Source: Lineus longissimus
Lineage: Eukaryota; Nemertea; Pilidiophora; Heteronemertea; Lineidae
Reading direction: 5' to 3'
DNA: 64,000 nt
Assembly (NCBI RefSeq): GCF_910592395.1
Contig: NC_088324.1
Coordinates: forward strand, 8,272,953-8,336,952
Each line of letters starts with the position of its first letter. Within the stretch, counting starts at the first letter, position 1. This document shows, in pieces, positions 37,976-55,000 of the stretch. The notes under the pieces were generated by a model. It did not search any database. It was not told the origin of the DNA and saw nothing but the letters and a program-made list of their open reading frames with translations. The position numbers were made by a program, and so were the translations under genes.

Positions 37976-40563
37976 TTAATCTTGTATCATCGCTTCATCC
38001 CATGGACCATGAATGGTACTGAAAAATAATTTTTGATAATGAGATACTTAGACTTTACATTGATTGGCATGGTAGAAATTCCTCCGATCTGGACACGAGG
38101 TCTTTTGAATGTGACCCAGATGATGACCTAGCATCTCGGGCGTAAGAAGTATTTACTCTATGTCAAGCACTGTACATCTGATTTGATGTCAATTTACTCT
38201 TGACCACGACTGTTCCAGTGAATGTTAATTTACAGTTGACCATGACTGTACCAGTTAATGTCAACTTACTCCTGACCATGACTGTTCTAGTTAATTTCAA
38301 TCGACTCATAACAGTGACTGTACTTACTTTTTATATGGCTGGAGATGAATCAGTAACATTGGACAGATGAACGTGATGAAGATGTGGATGATGACAAAGA
38401 TGACGGCCATCACCGTGGAGACAGAGTAGATGCAACCCGCTGCCACGAGTCCTGTGACGATGGTCATCGGGACATGACAACGGGGGTTATGTGCCTGAAA
38501 TATCATGAACGCTTTTAACAGCAAATTCCTGGCAAATAGAGTCACCATGACCATGCTCTAAACATCGATCCAGGAAAACGAATCCTGACATTTTTTTGGT
38601 GATTTGAGGACACTTTAGCATAGGAGTGTTCGATCTGTTCTTGACTGTTGTGAATGCTTTCACAATTGCATGATTCAGAGGTCTTTTCATAAGGGTGTTG
38701 TCTCGTGGGAGGGGCATTCAAAAACTGGTGTATGGTTTCAGTCTTCGGTGGTTTACAGTAACACTATGAAGTTCAATATAAACTGGATTCGAATTTACTG
38801 AAGATTGTCTGCAGTCAGGAAGTTGCAAGATCAGTAGAGGTACAAATTTTGGCTGATTACTCCTTTAAGTTTCATGCTCACTGACCTTGACTTTTCTCCT
38901 GAACTGTGGCCAGAGAGCAAAGACCTCCACAGCGAAAGTGACCGAGGCGAACCCGTGCCACGTGCTCGGTAATCTGGAGGCAAGGCAGACAGAGGCAAAG
39001 ATGGCAGCATTGAAGGAAAGAGCACCTGACACTCTGCAAAGAAGAAGACAGAATTGCCATGAAATTCTCATGGAACAAGTGAGATATTATTTTCAAGTTT
39101 CTTTAATCAGCGATAAGTTATTACTCAATCATGCATGTAATGATATTATGAAATCTCATGCCAGTATTTCCACTGACGACAGATTGTTTTCAATCAATGA
39201 ATTCCAAGAAACTTACACAGCAGCATTAGTACCATAGTCATGGAAGAGCACATTAGCCAGAAGCATGATTGTCGTCATGGCGTAGATAGTATCTGTGCTG
39301 ATGGTCTCTGTCAGAGTCATCAAGATAGGAGATAGTCCGAAACCGAATGATATGAACATTACAACAGTGGAGAAATCATCACGTCCTGGAAGCAAGATTG
39401 AGAACATTAACACCAACAATTACACCGAATGTATGTCTAACACTTTACTTCTGTTTGAAGTTGGACATTTCACCTCATTTAGTATGTCCCAGGATGTCTT
39501 GAGCTGTACCAGTCGGGGCCTGATGCCAAAAGGGTCAAGTCTTGTGATAACATAAACCAGACTCAGTCTTAATCATCATGCCTACTCACTTCTCCTCTCA
39601 CTCTGTCTCCGTGCTTCTCCTCCGTCGATCAGATCATTCAAGACATAGCCAATAGATGTCAGCACCGATGAGAAGACGAAGAGCATCTGAGGTGTCAGCC
39701 ACGCAATCTTCATGTAGATAAAGACAACGGCAAAGATACACACACTGCACGAGAAGAAGATGATTCCAGTTATTTACCTCCAGAGATGTTACAAAAGGGT
39801 TGACATGCAAGGTAAGTTAACTATTTTGATTAAGACATCAGGATAATCTATTAAACTTTATAGCTGTAGAAAAGTTAGCTTGCTCTGGTAAAGACACCAG
39901 GTACATGGTGCTGCAGTTTTACGTCTCATTCGAAGAATGAACTAATCGTAGGTTTGAGAGTCTTGCTCAAGATCACAAAGATGAAACAGCATTGATCCTT
40001 CCGCGAGTCAAGCATGCAACCTCCTGATGATAATGAGCCTGGCGGTTTTACCACTATGCCACTGGCCTCCCGCTGGTAATACCAACCTGCTTATTTGCTG
40101 GGTTACAACACCCGATTCTCTCACTACAGGCCAGTATTGATAATTTCTTGTATTCACTGCAAATCAAAATGAAAATGATTATGATAGATTACTGGATTTT
40201 ATGCCTGTAGAAAAACTAGCAATGTTTGGTTTGATACTTGTCTCACGTTGTGCTTTTTGCTGAATGTGTATTCGTGCACTACCACCAACAGGTAAGGCTC
40301 AGGCAAGATCTGATCATGTACCCCCCCCCCCCCAGCTGCCAGTCACTGACTGAATGAAGCCGAGTGCAATCTATAGTGAGGCTACAGGCCAATAAAGTCC
40401 TTTTTATTGGGTTCTTACAATTCTTTCTCATTTCGTCAAGGAATGTATCACTGACATAGTTATCAGGAACATGCTGATCTTCATATAAGACTTTGCGCCA
40501 CTTCATTTTAGGGGATTTTGTAGATTTTTTAGAGAAAAAATTCTCTCTTGTGTCGTCTGCCAT
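37976..40563 (-). CDS. PIGC: PIG-C, GPI N-acetylglucosaminyltransferase subunit C (7 exons, 298 aa)
   Basis: Subunit of the ER-membrane complex that transfers GlcNAc from UDP-GlcNAc to phosphatidylinositol, the first step of GPI-anchor synthesis. Exons: 40419-40563, 40087-40156, 39590-39744, 39217-39385, 38886-39033, 38328-38494, 37976-38018; phases close at 298 codons plus TAA, against 297 in human. Family landmarks in order: [16 protein letters not shown] near the N-terminus, [80 protein letters not shown] and the C-terminal IHGPWDEA. Several hydrophobic segments fit a multi-pass protein. The short tail after IHGPWDEA ends IQD, shorter than in vertebrates, while the N-terminus is longer ([20 protein letters not shown]). 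The gene faces CFAP157 head to head. Confidence 0.97.
38188..38330. repeat. 36-bp tandem repeat starting at the PIGC exon 6 donor
   Basis: Units start at 38188, 38224, 38260 and 38296 (exact 36-bp period), each with TTACTC/ACAG-TGACCATGACTGT-type sequence. The last, degraded unit runs into TGACTGTACTTAC, which in reverse is the GTAAGTACAGTCA donor of PIGC exon 6. Confidence 0.88.
39905..40075 (-). repeat. tRNA-derived SINE next to PIGC exon 2
   Basis: In reverse: GGGAGGCCAGTGGCATAGTG (A box), then a head with GAGGTTGCATGC in the B-box position, then 'gcaagactctcaaacc'. It ends 12 bp from the exon 2 donor at 40087. The B box is degraded. Confidence 0.6.
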
Positions 40564-41416
40564 TTTGAATGCATGGGATCACGTGTCGGCGTACAAAATC
40601 CGAACTTTCACAAAGTTTAACAAATAATTAACATGGCAATATGCAGCATTCATTTTTCGTAATTTATCGCATTTAACGCAGTAAGTATGATTATTTAGTC
40701 CTTATGTTGTACAAAAAATCCCGTCAGTCACGGAAATTGCCGATGATTCGTCGCCATATTGGTTACTAACAACAACTGTATACATTGTGTACAATTTGTG
40801 TATATTGCTGTACATTATGTACAGTCATTGTACATGTTGTACACAGCTTTTGATTTGTGAATGTTTACACACATTTCTCAATCAAAACGGGCATTTCTAA
40901 ACCATCCACATCATCTGGAGTGTCGGAATTGAATTAGGGAAGGCCTTTTTGGGTAGGTTCTCTCTTTTCCTATGTTTTTTCATGCTTTAGCATAGCTTGT
41001 CAGTGGTGTAGGTAGGCCTAAAACTTAGTCATACTCATACAATACATAGGCAATCTTGACTTTCTTATAATCATGTAGGCCTAGACCCTATGTGTTGTGA
41101 GGATCAGAAAAGGAGTGACTGTTTTCCTGAATTAAATTATGCTGCCCTTGTCACTTGGCAGCTCGAGAACAGCCATCCTCATCGCCTGAAGCAAGGGTCA
41201 ATTGGACACAACATGCCCATCCTCCAGTCTCAGTTGTGACTAGGCCTATGGCGCCAGTTCAATCGGACCGTTTTCATCAGTAATGTGACAAGGCCAGGGC
41301 AGGAATAACGAGAACATACAAACACACAGTCTTTGTTTGCCACTAGATTGTTGTGGCTTTTAACGACTTCCTCCTTTCTGTCATTTTGTAGTCTTCATCC
41401 GAGTTCGGCTTCCACC
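40564..41416. promoter_or_regulatory. shared divergent promoter interval, PIGC / CFAP157
   Basis: The ATG codons of PIGC (minus) and CFAP157 (plus) are 853 bp apart and point away from each other. The interval includes a GTACA-rich tract at 40775-40855 (TGTACATTATGTACAGTCAT and similar). No TATA box is obvious. A bidirectional promoter is inferred from layout only; leader exons are not resolved. Confidence 0.5.
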
Positions 41417-46266
<4,850 letters not shown>

Positions 46267-47960
46267 ATGACATCAGGATCAAAGATTTCATAACTCGTTG
46301 ATATTTTTTGAGGCATCGTTTTCAAGTTGCCTTCATTCTCCATGTGGAAATAAGCAACTCGTGTGTTTTTGTTGTGTAACAAATTGGGTATTATTGGATT
46401 TCAACAATGGCAAACATTGTGAGAAATCATCCCATTGTCACCAATACCTTCTATTTCTTTAACTCTGTTGTTTTCTGTTGTTTTAGTAAATAAATATGAA
46501 GAGTCATTATTTGTAGAGGCCATTGTGGAATAAAATTTGATTTTGAAAATGTTCTTTACAACAAAATTTCTGTTTTTGAAATGACAGGTTTGTGTCAGTT
46601 GAGGGGGAGAGCCACATGTAGAAGTCCGAGGAAGAGAAGGCGTCTCTGTGGAAGTTGTTTTCACATCAGTTTTCCTAAATCTCTTGTCGATTTCAGAGAA
46701 TGTTCTCGAACAAAGTGGTGGGTACCTGAGGTGCACCCCCCTCTAATTGACCCTCTCAATTAACGCTTCATTTCTATCAGAACAGCCCATCTTAGTTTTA
46801 AACGAAAGGTCCATCCAATTTCACTCGCTCATGTACAGTAAGCTGGGCATTTAGCTGTAGAATCTTTCAATCTGTGATATACTTAACAATGGTTAGAGTC
46901 ACGTTTTTCTCTGGTAATTTTAGATTTTAGAATCGTTTTGTCACATTCCGTCCACGACTTATGATTTTAAACCAATCTTTTCGTCAAAATATCTTTTTCT
47001 ATGTACGTTGAGAGATATCATCTGTTAGCACAGAGTTAGTAGTACCCAGTTGGTATCGATATAAGAGGAGATGTTATTCAATCAAGATTTATGTAAATTT
47101 TGTACATAACTAACTATGTATTTGTATAGATGCTGTTGGGTCTGATAAATATTATGGGGTCACGAAATTGTCTTTTGGTTACAAGATGGAAGACGTGGAG
47201 AAATAGCAGAATCGGCCGAATTAAGTATATGGCCTTGTTGCCTGCAGGTATCATCTGATCAGTCTTTCCCAATCAACTTGCCATGGTATGCAATAGTGTC
47301 ATCATTACACTTGTCTGAAGGTGACCACAGAATACTTAATTGAGCACAGACAGTTAGGCCAGCATCAGTAGAAAAACATGTTATACCAGTAAGGGTATTT
47401 CGACCCTTGAAATATCATTGGAAGCAGTAGAAAATCTTAGGAGTTCTAAGACACTGACGTGAAATTCAGTCACTTTGGTTGACATGTTTTCCGACTGTGC
47501 TGATTTCCGTGTGATAGAGATTGTTCACCTAACCTTGCCCAGAATAAACAAGCCATGATATTTGTAAATAGTTGTTTTGTAATTTTGTTTTGTTTTGTGA
47601 TTTCGTGCCATTTCTGGTGTCATCCCATTTTGCCTACTCTCATTTCGCCTACACCCACTTCGCCGACACCCATTTCGCCTACTCCTATTTCGCCTACACC
47701 CATTTTGCCTACTCCCATTTCAACTTTAATCCTTCCTGCATGGATGCGTTTCACCTTCACCTTTCACCGAAGTCGGCTTTGGCCTTCTGACATGTTCCAA
47801 GTGTGAGCATTTGTTTTGTTTGGGCTCTGATTTTGTCGAAAAGGTCTAATGTGTATAGACAAGTAAAGACCTTTCTTAATGTACAATTCGTTTATTTATC
47901 ACATAGATCACAGTGCTGAGAAGCAAAAGTAGAATATATTTTACAAAAATATACACATTT
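46267..47960 (+). other. CFAP157 3' flank and intergenic stretch
   Basis: AATAAA hexamers at 46489 and 46529 are likely polyadenylation signals for CFAP157. A 15-bp minisatellite (unit CCCATTTCGCCTACA, about six copies) lies at 47632-47722. I see no further gene. Confidence 0.5.
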
Positions 47961-48181
47961 GTGACCCGCTCTACCAAAACTAGGCGCTTGTCGCATCTGA
48001 ACTTGACAGGTTGATACAGACTTGTTGTTCATTTCCCTATTGTAGACCTTTTGTGAAATGTGACCAAATCAGTTTGTAATAGATTTCACAAAAGGTCTAC
48101 AATAGGGAAATGAACAACAAGTCCGTATCAACCTGTCGAGTTCACATGCGACAAGCGCCTAGTTTTGGTAGAGCGAGTCAC
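47961..48181. mobile_element. 221-bp fold-back MITE with ~95-bp inverted arms
   Basis: It begins GTGACCCGCTCTACCAAAAC and ends with the matching GTTTTGGTAGAGCGAGTCAC. The arms are almost perfect for ~95 bp and the spacer is ~25 bp. ATTT flanks both ends (47957-47960 and 48182-48185), a possible 4-bp target duplication. It lies between CFAP157 and the TPR-CHAT gene. Confidence 0.88.
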
Positions 48182-48317
48182 ATTTATAAACAGATTGAGA
48201 TATCACAGTTACTTTTAGTCCAAGGCACTAGGTCTTTAAGGACGGATAAAACATTAATAGTCATCTGGTAATAATCTGCCAATACTAGCAAAGAAATTTT
48301 CACAACTGGTTTGATGA

Positions 48318-48628
48318 GCATTCTCTTGAATGGTAAGGTCACAGGTTTTGGTGGTCCCTCGCACTAAGTGCAAAACCTTTGGTGACCGTTCTTTTTACAA
48401 GTCATCACTGGTTCTATGGGACCAGCTACCTTCCAACATCAGGCTTGCTGGTTCCATAGACATTTTCAAAACTCTCCTGAAACAACACCTTTTCAGGGAG
48501 TGTTTTGCTTTGTAAAGCGCCTGAGAATTTAAGTTTTTCTTTTAATTCAGGCGCTATAGAAATTCTTATATTCATTCATTTATTCATTCATTCATTCATT
48601 CATTCATTCATTCATTCATTCATTCGAA
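48318..48628 (+). mobile_element. 5'-truncated non-LTR retrotransposon 3' end
   Basis: An open frame ends FGDRSFYKSSLVLWDQLPSN and then IRLAGSIDIFKTLLKQHLF, a typical C-terminus of the reverse-transcriptase protein in CR1/L2/Jockey-like LINEs. After the stop comes 'aggcgctatagaaattc' and a pure (ATTC)n tail at 48570-48624, as expected for target-primed insertion. Only the last ~60 codons are present. Confidence 0.8.
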
Positions 48629-48831
48629 AAAAGGTCTGTTCTCTTGGGGCATTTGTTCAAACTTTCATCAATCATGGCCCTGATTCCAAGTCCACAAATC
48701 AGTATTGACAACACAAGTTCAGAGAGTGTAAAACACTTACTAATACAACATATGAAAGGCACATACTTTGTAAGTCTTTTCACAACCATAGCAATTACTT
48801 CCTGCCTACTTTTATCAAAAATTAAACTTTT

Positions 48832-49060
48832 TGGTATGAAACAATGACTTAACCTTTTATTAAATCCAAAATCTACAACAAGTTTTTCTAACGAACAAAA
48901 TTCTATTTGTTCTGTGGTGCATCCTTCGTCGGTTTGGTTCAAAACAATGACTAAACCTTTATATAACAACCAACATTTGCAACCACAACAAACTTTCTCC
49001 AACAACCAAAAATCTATTTGTTTGGAATGTATGGAAGGTACATCTTCTGCGTTTCATCCT
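48832..49060. repeat. two-copy ~125-bp tandem duplication at the end of the TPR-CHAT gene
   Basis: Each copy has 'aaacaatgactaa-cctttat', 'caacaa-ttttct', 'aaaatctatttgt-ctg' and 'catccttc'. One copy overlaps the last codons and stop of the gene at 49014; the other lies in its 3' flank and holds an AATAAA on the minus strand (48856-48861). Confidence 0.75.
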
Positions 49061-52000
49061 TCTGTCGGAGTCCGACATTCTCCAAGCGCTGCAGTAAAAC
49101 GTAATGGGCATAGTCTCGTCTGTCGTCAGTCTGCCAAATGCTCAAGACTGGCTTCTCATCGACCAACTTGGTCGGGTGTGATGTCGTCTCTCCGGGGATG
49201 ACTTTAACTTTTAATGGACGTTGTGAAACTTCGCCAAATTTATCCAGACTTTCTTGGGCCTGAAACGAAAGGTGTTGAATGAAGTAGGGTGCAGCTTTAA
49301 AACAACATAAGATTTTCTTCTTTCTTTGCTCATGACAATGTGTCGTGGTCTGTTGTCGATGTTACCATGGCCACAAATTCAACCCAAGAGCTCTCAAACA
49401 TGAGACCATTTTTGACACTGCCCCTCAAAAACTCACCTGTCCCAGGAGTGTATTCTGCTGCCAGGTCTTTACCCGAGTAGCGTGGCTGTTGAAATCTGCA
49501 TCCAACGAGTGGCGCTGCTTGGCAAGGCTGATCTTCTCATCCATCTCGTTCGTGGACTCGTACTGGGACATCCATGGTTTGCTGATGTACACCTGAAATG
49601 CATGATATCAAGATTTTTGTCAAGGCAGTGAAGACCATTGTCAAAGTTGAAATCAATGCCTGACACCTCGCAGGGTGTGAGTTTAATACTGGTTTAAACA
49701 TGGTTTAAAATCTACAAAATACACATTTTCCCCGAGCTGGCATCCTAGATTCTCACGCCATTTTTGTCAGTTGAACAAGAGACCTCTTGTTCAATGTCAC
49801 GACCGAGAGCCACTAGACCAGAGTGGCTAATAACAGAGCTACATGGCTCTCCTTAACTCAATTGACCGTACCTTGTTCCTAGGAAGCATAAGTGGTGCCA
49901 AGGTTGGTATCCTAGCATTACCGACGTTCACTGGTGCGTTTGTTAGTCGGGTCCCAAGGTGATTGACGTCTAGTTTATGCATGAGGACGGTGCTCTTATA
50001 ACTCGACACGGAGAGAAGGAACTGTAGAAGACCATTCAAGAGTTTCCTGGAAATGGGTAAAACTTTTTAGAGCAATGCATTTTTAGCCTGTGTGAGGAGC
50101 ACCATTGTGGTAATTTTTTCTATTTCGACTTGTCTTGAGGGCTCAGAACAGATAATTTGCTTGAAATCCTAAGTGGAGCCTATCTTACACACACACTCAA
50201 GTTCAATTACTTGTTATGGTAACTGTATCTTTTCCAGTCTGCTTTTTTGCTCCAGAAATGTGAGTGTGTCGGTAATTACCTGTTTGCAGGGATCCGGTTG
50301 AAGTTCAAGAGCATGCCAATCTGTTTGAAGCCAAACGCCTTGAGGAGTGTGTTGGCTTTTGGTTGACTCCACAATGACTTGACGGACAGGTCTGAGACTT
50401 TCAGCTGGATCTCCTGGGCGTGCTTGGTGATAGCAATCTGGAGAGAATGGTCGGATTAAACACCACATGCTAATCGTATCGGGTCGTATTGATTTGTAAA
50501 TGAAAGAGAATGGTCGGATTAAACACCACATGCTAATCGTATCGGGTCGTATTGATTTGTAAATGAAAGAGAATGGTCGGATTAAACACCACATGCTAAT
50601 CGTATCGGGTCGTATTGATTTGTAAATGAAAGAGAATGGTCGGATTAAACACCACATGCTAATCGTATTGGGTCGTCTTGACTTGTAAATGAAAGAGCTC
50701 TAATGCTTCTTCCATCTTATGATTCTGATGGCCATGTTTTAAAAGGCATCCACCTTGACGTTTGCTTGGTTATCCTATAACTTCTCACCTGAATCAATGA
50801 TGTCTACTGGTAGTTGACCTGTACCTTGTGCTTCACCCAAAATGATGCAGCAAATAACTTCAGGGCATCATTGAGACTTTTCTTTCAAACAAATTTAACA
50901 ATAAATGGAAATTCATTCCCAAATCTCAATGAAAAAACTATTCCACAGAAAGACGTCTGCTCACCATATCAATCATGTATGAAATGTTGTCTTGTGTTGT
51001 CGGGAAGAACTCGAGGAAGGCGCGCTTGCTCGATTCATCTTCTGCCACATCTGAAAGAACGTCAAGGTCAGGGTCAATGTAAGGGCCATTCAGTGAAATG
51101 CTTCATATTTCAAATGTTCGCTTTCGATCTGGCCCCTTGGGCTGCATATTCACAGATTGTCCATTTGTGGAATTCTTCCCTGTTCATGTTCCCTTGTGAC
51201 ACGCCACACGCAAAATAAACCTTTTGTTGGTGAATTGGACGTTCCCTCTTCATCACAAGCCGACAGTCCAAGCTACTGCGGTTCTTAATTGTTGACCTGG
51301 TTGAGAACTACATGTACATACCTGATAAAGCCCGTAAGGCATCGTACGCTGGCACCAAGAGCTCATCAATGTTCCAGTGAGGGTAGACAACGTAAGGGTG
51401 GGATATGTAAGGTCCCTTGGGCTGGAAGTGGAACCCTAGGAACTTGAGCAGCTCGAGTGCAGCCGGGCTCTCTGCTATCTTGTCGTCTAGTTCCGTTGTC
51501 ACCTTGCTGTCTTCGGTGTGCAGTCGCTTCAAACCACTGTCAAGCTGGAAGAAAGAAAAGATACGAATGTTCACCAAATATTGGAAAGAACACAAGCAAG
51601 CAAAATAACATTCTCAACTATCAGAGGTACTCTATCTGTTGGCTTCCTTCATACCTCTGAAGAAATCCACACCATTTATCTATAGATTGAGTGCCTTTGT
51701 TTACAGTGCACCTCATCCAAATTGATCGAATTCTGTCCGTACACTATGTAAATACGGTTTATAAACCAACTTATGGGGGACCAACATATGTATGGAACTG
51801 CCCATATTGGCACCAAAATCTGTGTCCTTAATAGACAGGGTGTCCAGCTAAGGGAGAGGTCGGGTCACTGAGGTTCTGCTGTATGACTAAACTGGGCATC
51901 TAACCACCCAAGGCTTACCATGTCCACAAGACACTGGAGAACCTCCGGCTGCTGTTTGTGTGCAGACAGCAACTTCATAAACATGACCTGCAGACTGTGC

Positions 52001-55000
52001 ATGTTTTCATCACGCCCGGGCACGTTTGGTATCGCAGGAACTGGATTGAGCGGGTTCTTGTTGAGCAGACGGATGACGTCAGATTCGGCGTCGTCGATCG
52101 TCTGATCCATCATGGCGTGTTTGATATGGTTGAGATTCACGTTGACGTCTTTCCCGACCAGGATGAACGGTGCCCATTGGTGCAGCTTGTTGTAGCTGAA
52201 ACAGATCACACGGGGCCGATTATTGAATTGTATCTTTCCCTTGTCACTTAAATGATAAAGGGATAAATTCCCAATTCCCATTAAGATTAAGATTTAGAAT
52301 GACTGCCAAGTTCAGAATTCGTCTGCACTTGGTCTTGTCATCCTCCAGCGTGTATTCCTCTTCAAGGAGGCATGAGGTTGTTTACGTGCCACACCTACCC
52401 TTCCGTCCCTGCCAGCTCCCCCATGGCTGCCCTCACAGCTTCAGTAACCAGCGAGCCTTTCTGTAACGTCTCGTAAAAGTGGTAGTAGAATTTCTCCAAG
52501 ACTCTGTCAGTGATGGGCCACATGAGATACAGCACGCATTGAGCACCTGAAATGCACCATAGAAATTCTTCAAAATGCATTGGCCTCATTTAGTTTCAAG
52601 CATTTGCTAACTTTATTAACTTGTTGAACTTAACTCTGTGGTGAGTTGTATGAGTACAACGTCATGAATAGCCAGGGTGTCTTGCTCAGGCCGGAAATAT
52701 TATATGACTCGTTGCATAAACCTAGTTGTTGATTGGCATCTACAGTGTCTTCTTACCAGCCAAGACAAATGCACTAGGCAGGAGTAACTGTCTCTCTTCA
52801 TATTTGCGTTGATAAGTACTCCAACCCGAACTGATGATGACCAGTTTGGCCATCGTGCAGGCCGAGCGGATCTCCTCATTTGAGATCAGGTAGGCGCCCC
52901 CTGGTGGCGGGCCGCTCTCCTGGTAGGTTACGTTCGGCGACATCACAAGGGAGCCATCGTGGGCACAACCGTAAGTTGCTGAAGAGAGAAAAGGAAATAT
53001 TTAAAAAAGATTTTGAGATGAGAACAGGTCAGGACATTATTTGTTCTGTATTAACGAAATCAAACAATTATAATGTAAAAGTAGGAGGAAACCAGACACC
53101 CGGGGAGAACCTTCCCTATTAAAGAAAGTTGCCCTCTCTATTAGTATTACAGCTCACTTGAACTGGACCAGTAAAGATACCAAGCAGCGATTCACCCGGG
53201 AGTTGAACCCACGACCTCATGATCAAGAGGCCGACTCTCTTCCACTGTGCTACCGCGGCTCCACAACAGCCTGTGTTCACCAACAGAAGATCTCAACTCC
53301 TTGAACCAATTTTAACGCCTTGAAGGCGCGCCAACTTTCTCCTTTAGTAGAAACCTGACTCAGTCTCCTAGCAACGCAACCTTTGACTTGACTCACCAAT
53401 ATGCAGGACAGACGCTGTTGCAAACTCGTGAAGGAATCTATCCTTGGTGGCGTCCGCGCCCATGATGGGTTCAACCTCGATGTAAGACGCTATCCGTTGA
53501 ATCTCCTTGCGCTCGGCTTCCAGGCCACCGGGAGGGCGCCACAGTGTGTTACGCAGCTGCAGCCTGAATGAAAAGGCGTCTTTTGAGAAATTTGATTCAA
53601 CACGTTCAAAACATTATTCATTTTGAGAAATATATGCTGAACAGAGCCTATCAGACTTATGACATTCTTGACTGCAGACTTTAGTAGTGGAGGGTTGGTT
53701 TCATGTATGACTTGGTCTCAGAATTGGGGGATTGTGTGTTTGAATAGCTGATATTTAAGAGTGTAGCACTTAGCATGGTAGAGAAATTCACCCACATGAC
53801 ACTATGCAAATGTTATATATCGTTGAGGGATCTTGTTGAGAACTTTGAAGAAAATGCTACAGGTCTGTAGCTTCTGCAGAGACTGTAGAAAGCATTAATA
53901 ATAAGCAGTACCCTTCGGCACGACCCTTCGATGGTTGATTTTACCGATAGACAAGTTATCCTCTAAGCGGTCATCATCACTGGACTTACCTCTCAGGCAG
54001 AGCTGGATTGCCGATCACCACAAACCGATCGTGATCGCTGATCTGTTTGAACTCCGTCACCGTGCCCGTGGAGGATACCACATCAGTTCCAGTGGACGTG
54101 CAGGTCGTCATGGTAGTCAGTGTATGCATGCCAAGGATCTGGGGCATATTCGTGGGACAATCTGTCGGAAGTTTAGAATTAGGCGTCCGGGGTGTCTTGG
54201 GGCCGCCGCTGAGAATCTTTGACACCATTTTGTTCGTTGAAGGCTGCGGTATCGGCACTAACGTATTCTGTCGTTGCTGTTTCTTTTTCACAAGTTTCTC
54301 AGCCGGGGTTGCCGATTGGGCTGCTGGACTAGGTTTTGGAACGATGTGCACAATTCTCGGGTAAGACGTATGTTTAGGATTCACCGCGCCGATTACGCTG
54401 CCGTCATTCGACGTCACACTGGATTCCGAATCTTGTACAGACATGATGTTCTTTTTGATTGGACCGAGCAATTCTTTCTGGAGGCCGCCATACTTTGCTT
54501 GCGACCGCGAGAACTCTAAATCGTCGTCTGCTTTTAGTTGGTCAAGCTCGTTCAAGAATGCCTTCTCAATCATATAGAAGCTTGGCAAGTATGTGATTCT
54601 GAACCGGTCCTTCATGAACTTATTGTTCCAGTCTTTCAACAGATGAAACGGACAGTCGTATAATTCTTTATCAGGAACGACGATGACGTGGCCTTCCTCG
54701 ACCTCGCACAGAATGTCCTCAACAGGAGCCAAGAGGAGATCGAATAACTTCCTCTCGGCTGGTTTTGAGTTCATGACTTGTTCTTTTGGTGACGGTTCCT
54801 CCGGGTTTTCTGCCTCGAATTGCTTCTTTAGGGCATCTCTCTTGTGTTGGACGGAGAGTCTCTCGTTTTTATCTTGAGCAACTGTGAGATGGACGTCAGG
54901 GAGCGGAAGGGCGCGGTTCTCGCACCCGGCCTGTAGTTCTCGATAATTGAACTCCTTCGTCAAGTCCTGCAGCAACGTTGCGATATGTTGACTTGTCGTC

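Noticed and set aside
50214-50657. 147-codon minus-strand frame with four 21-residue repeats (MWCLIRPFSFIYKSIRPDTI)
   Set aside because: It is the in-frame reading of a 63-bp intronic tandem repeat running into a genuine exon in the wrong frame.
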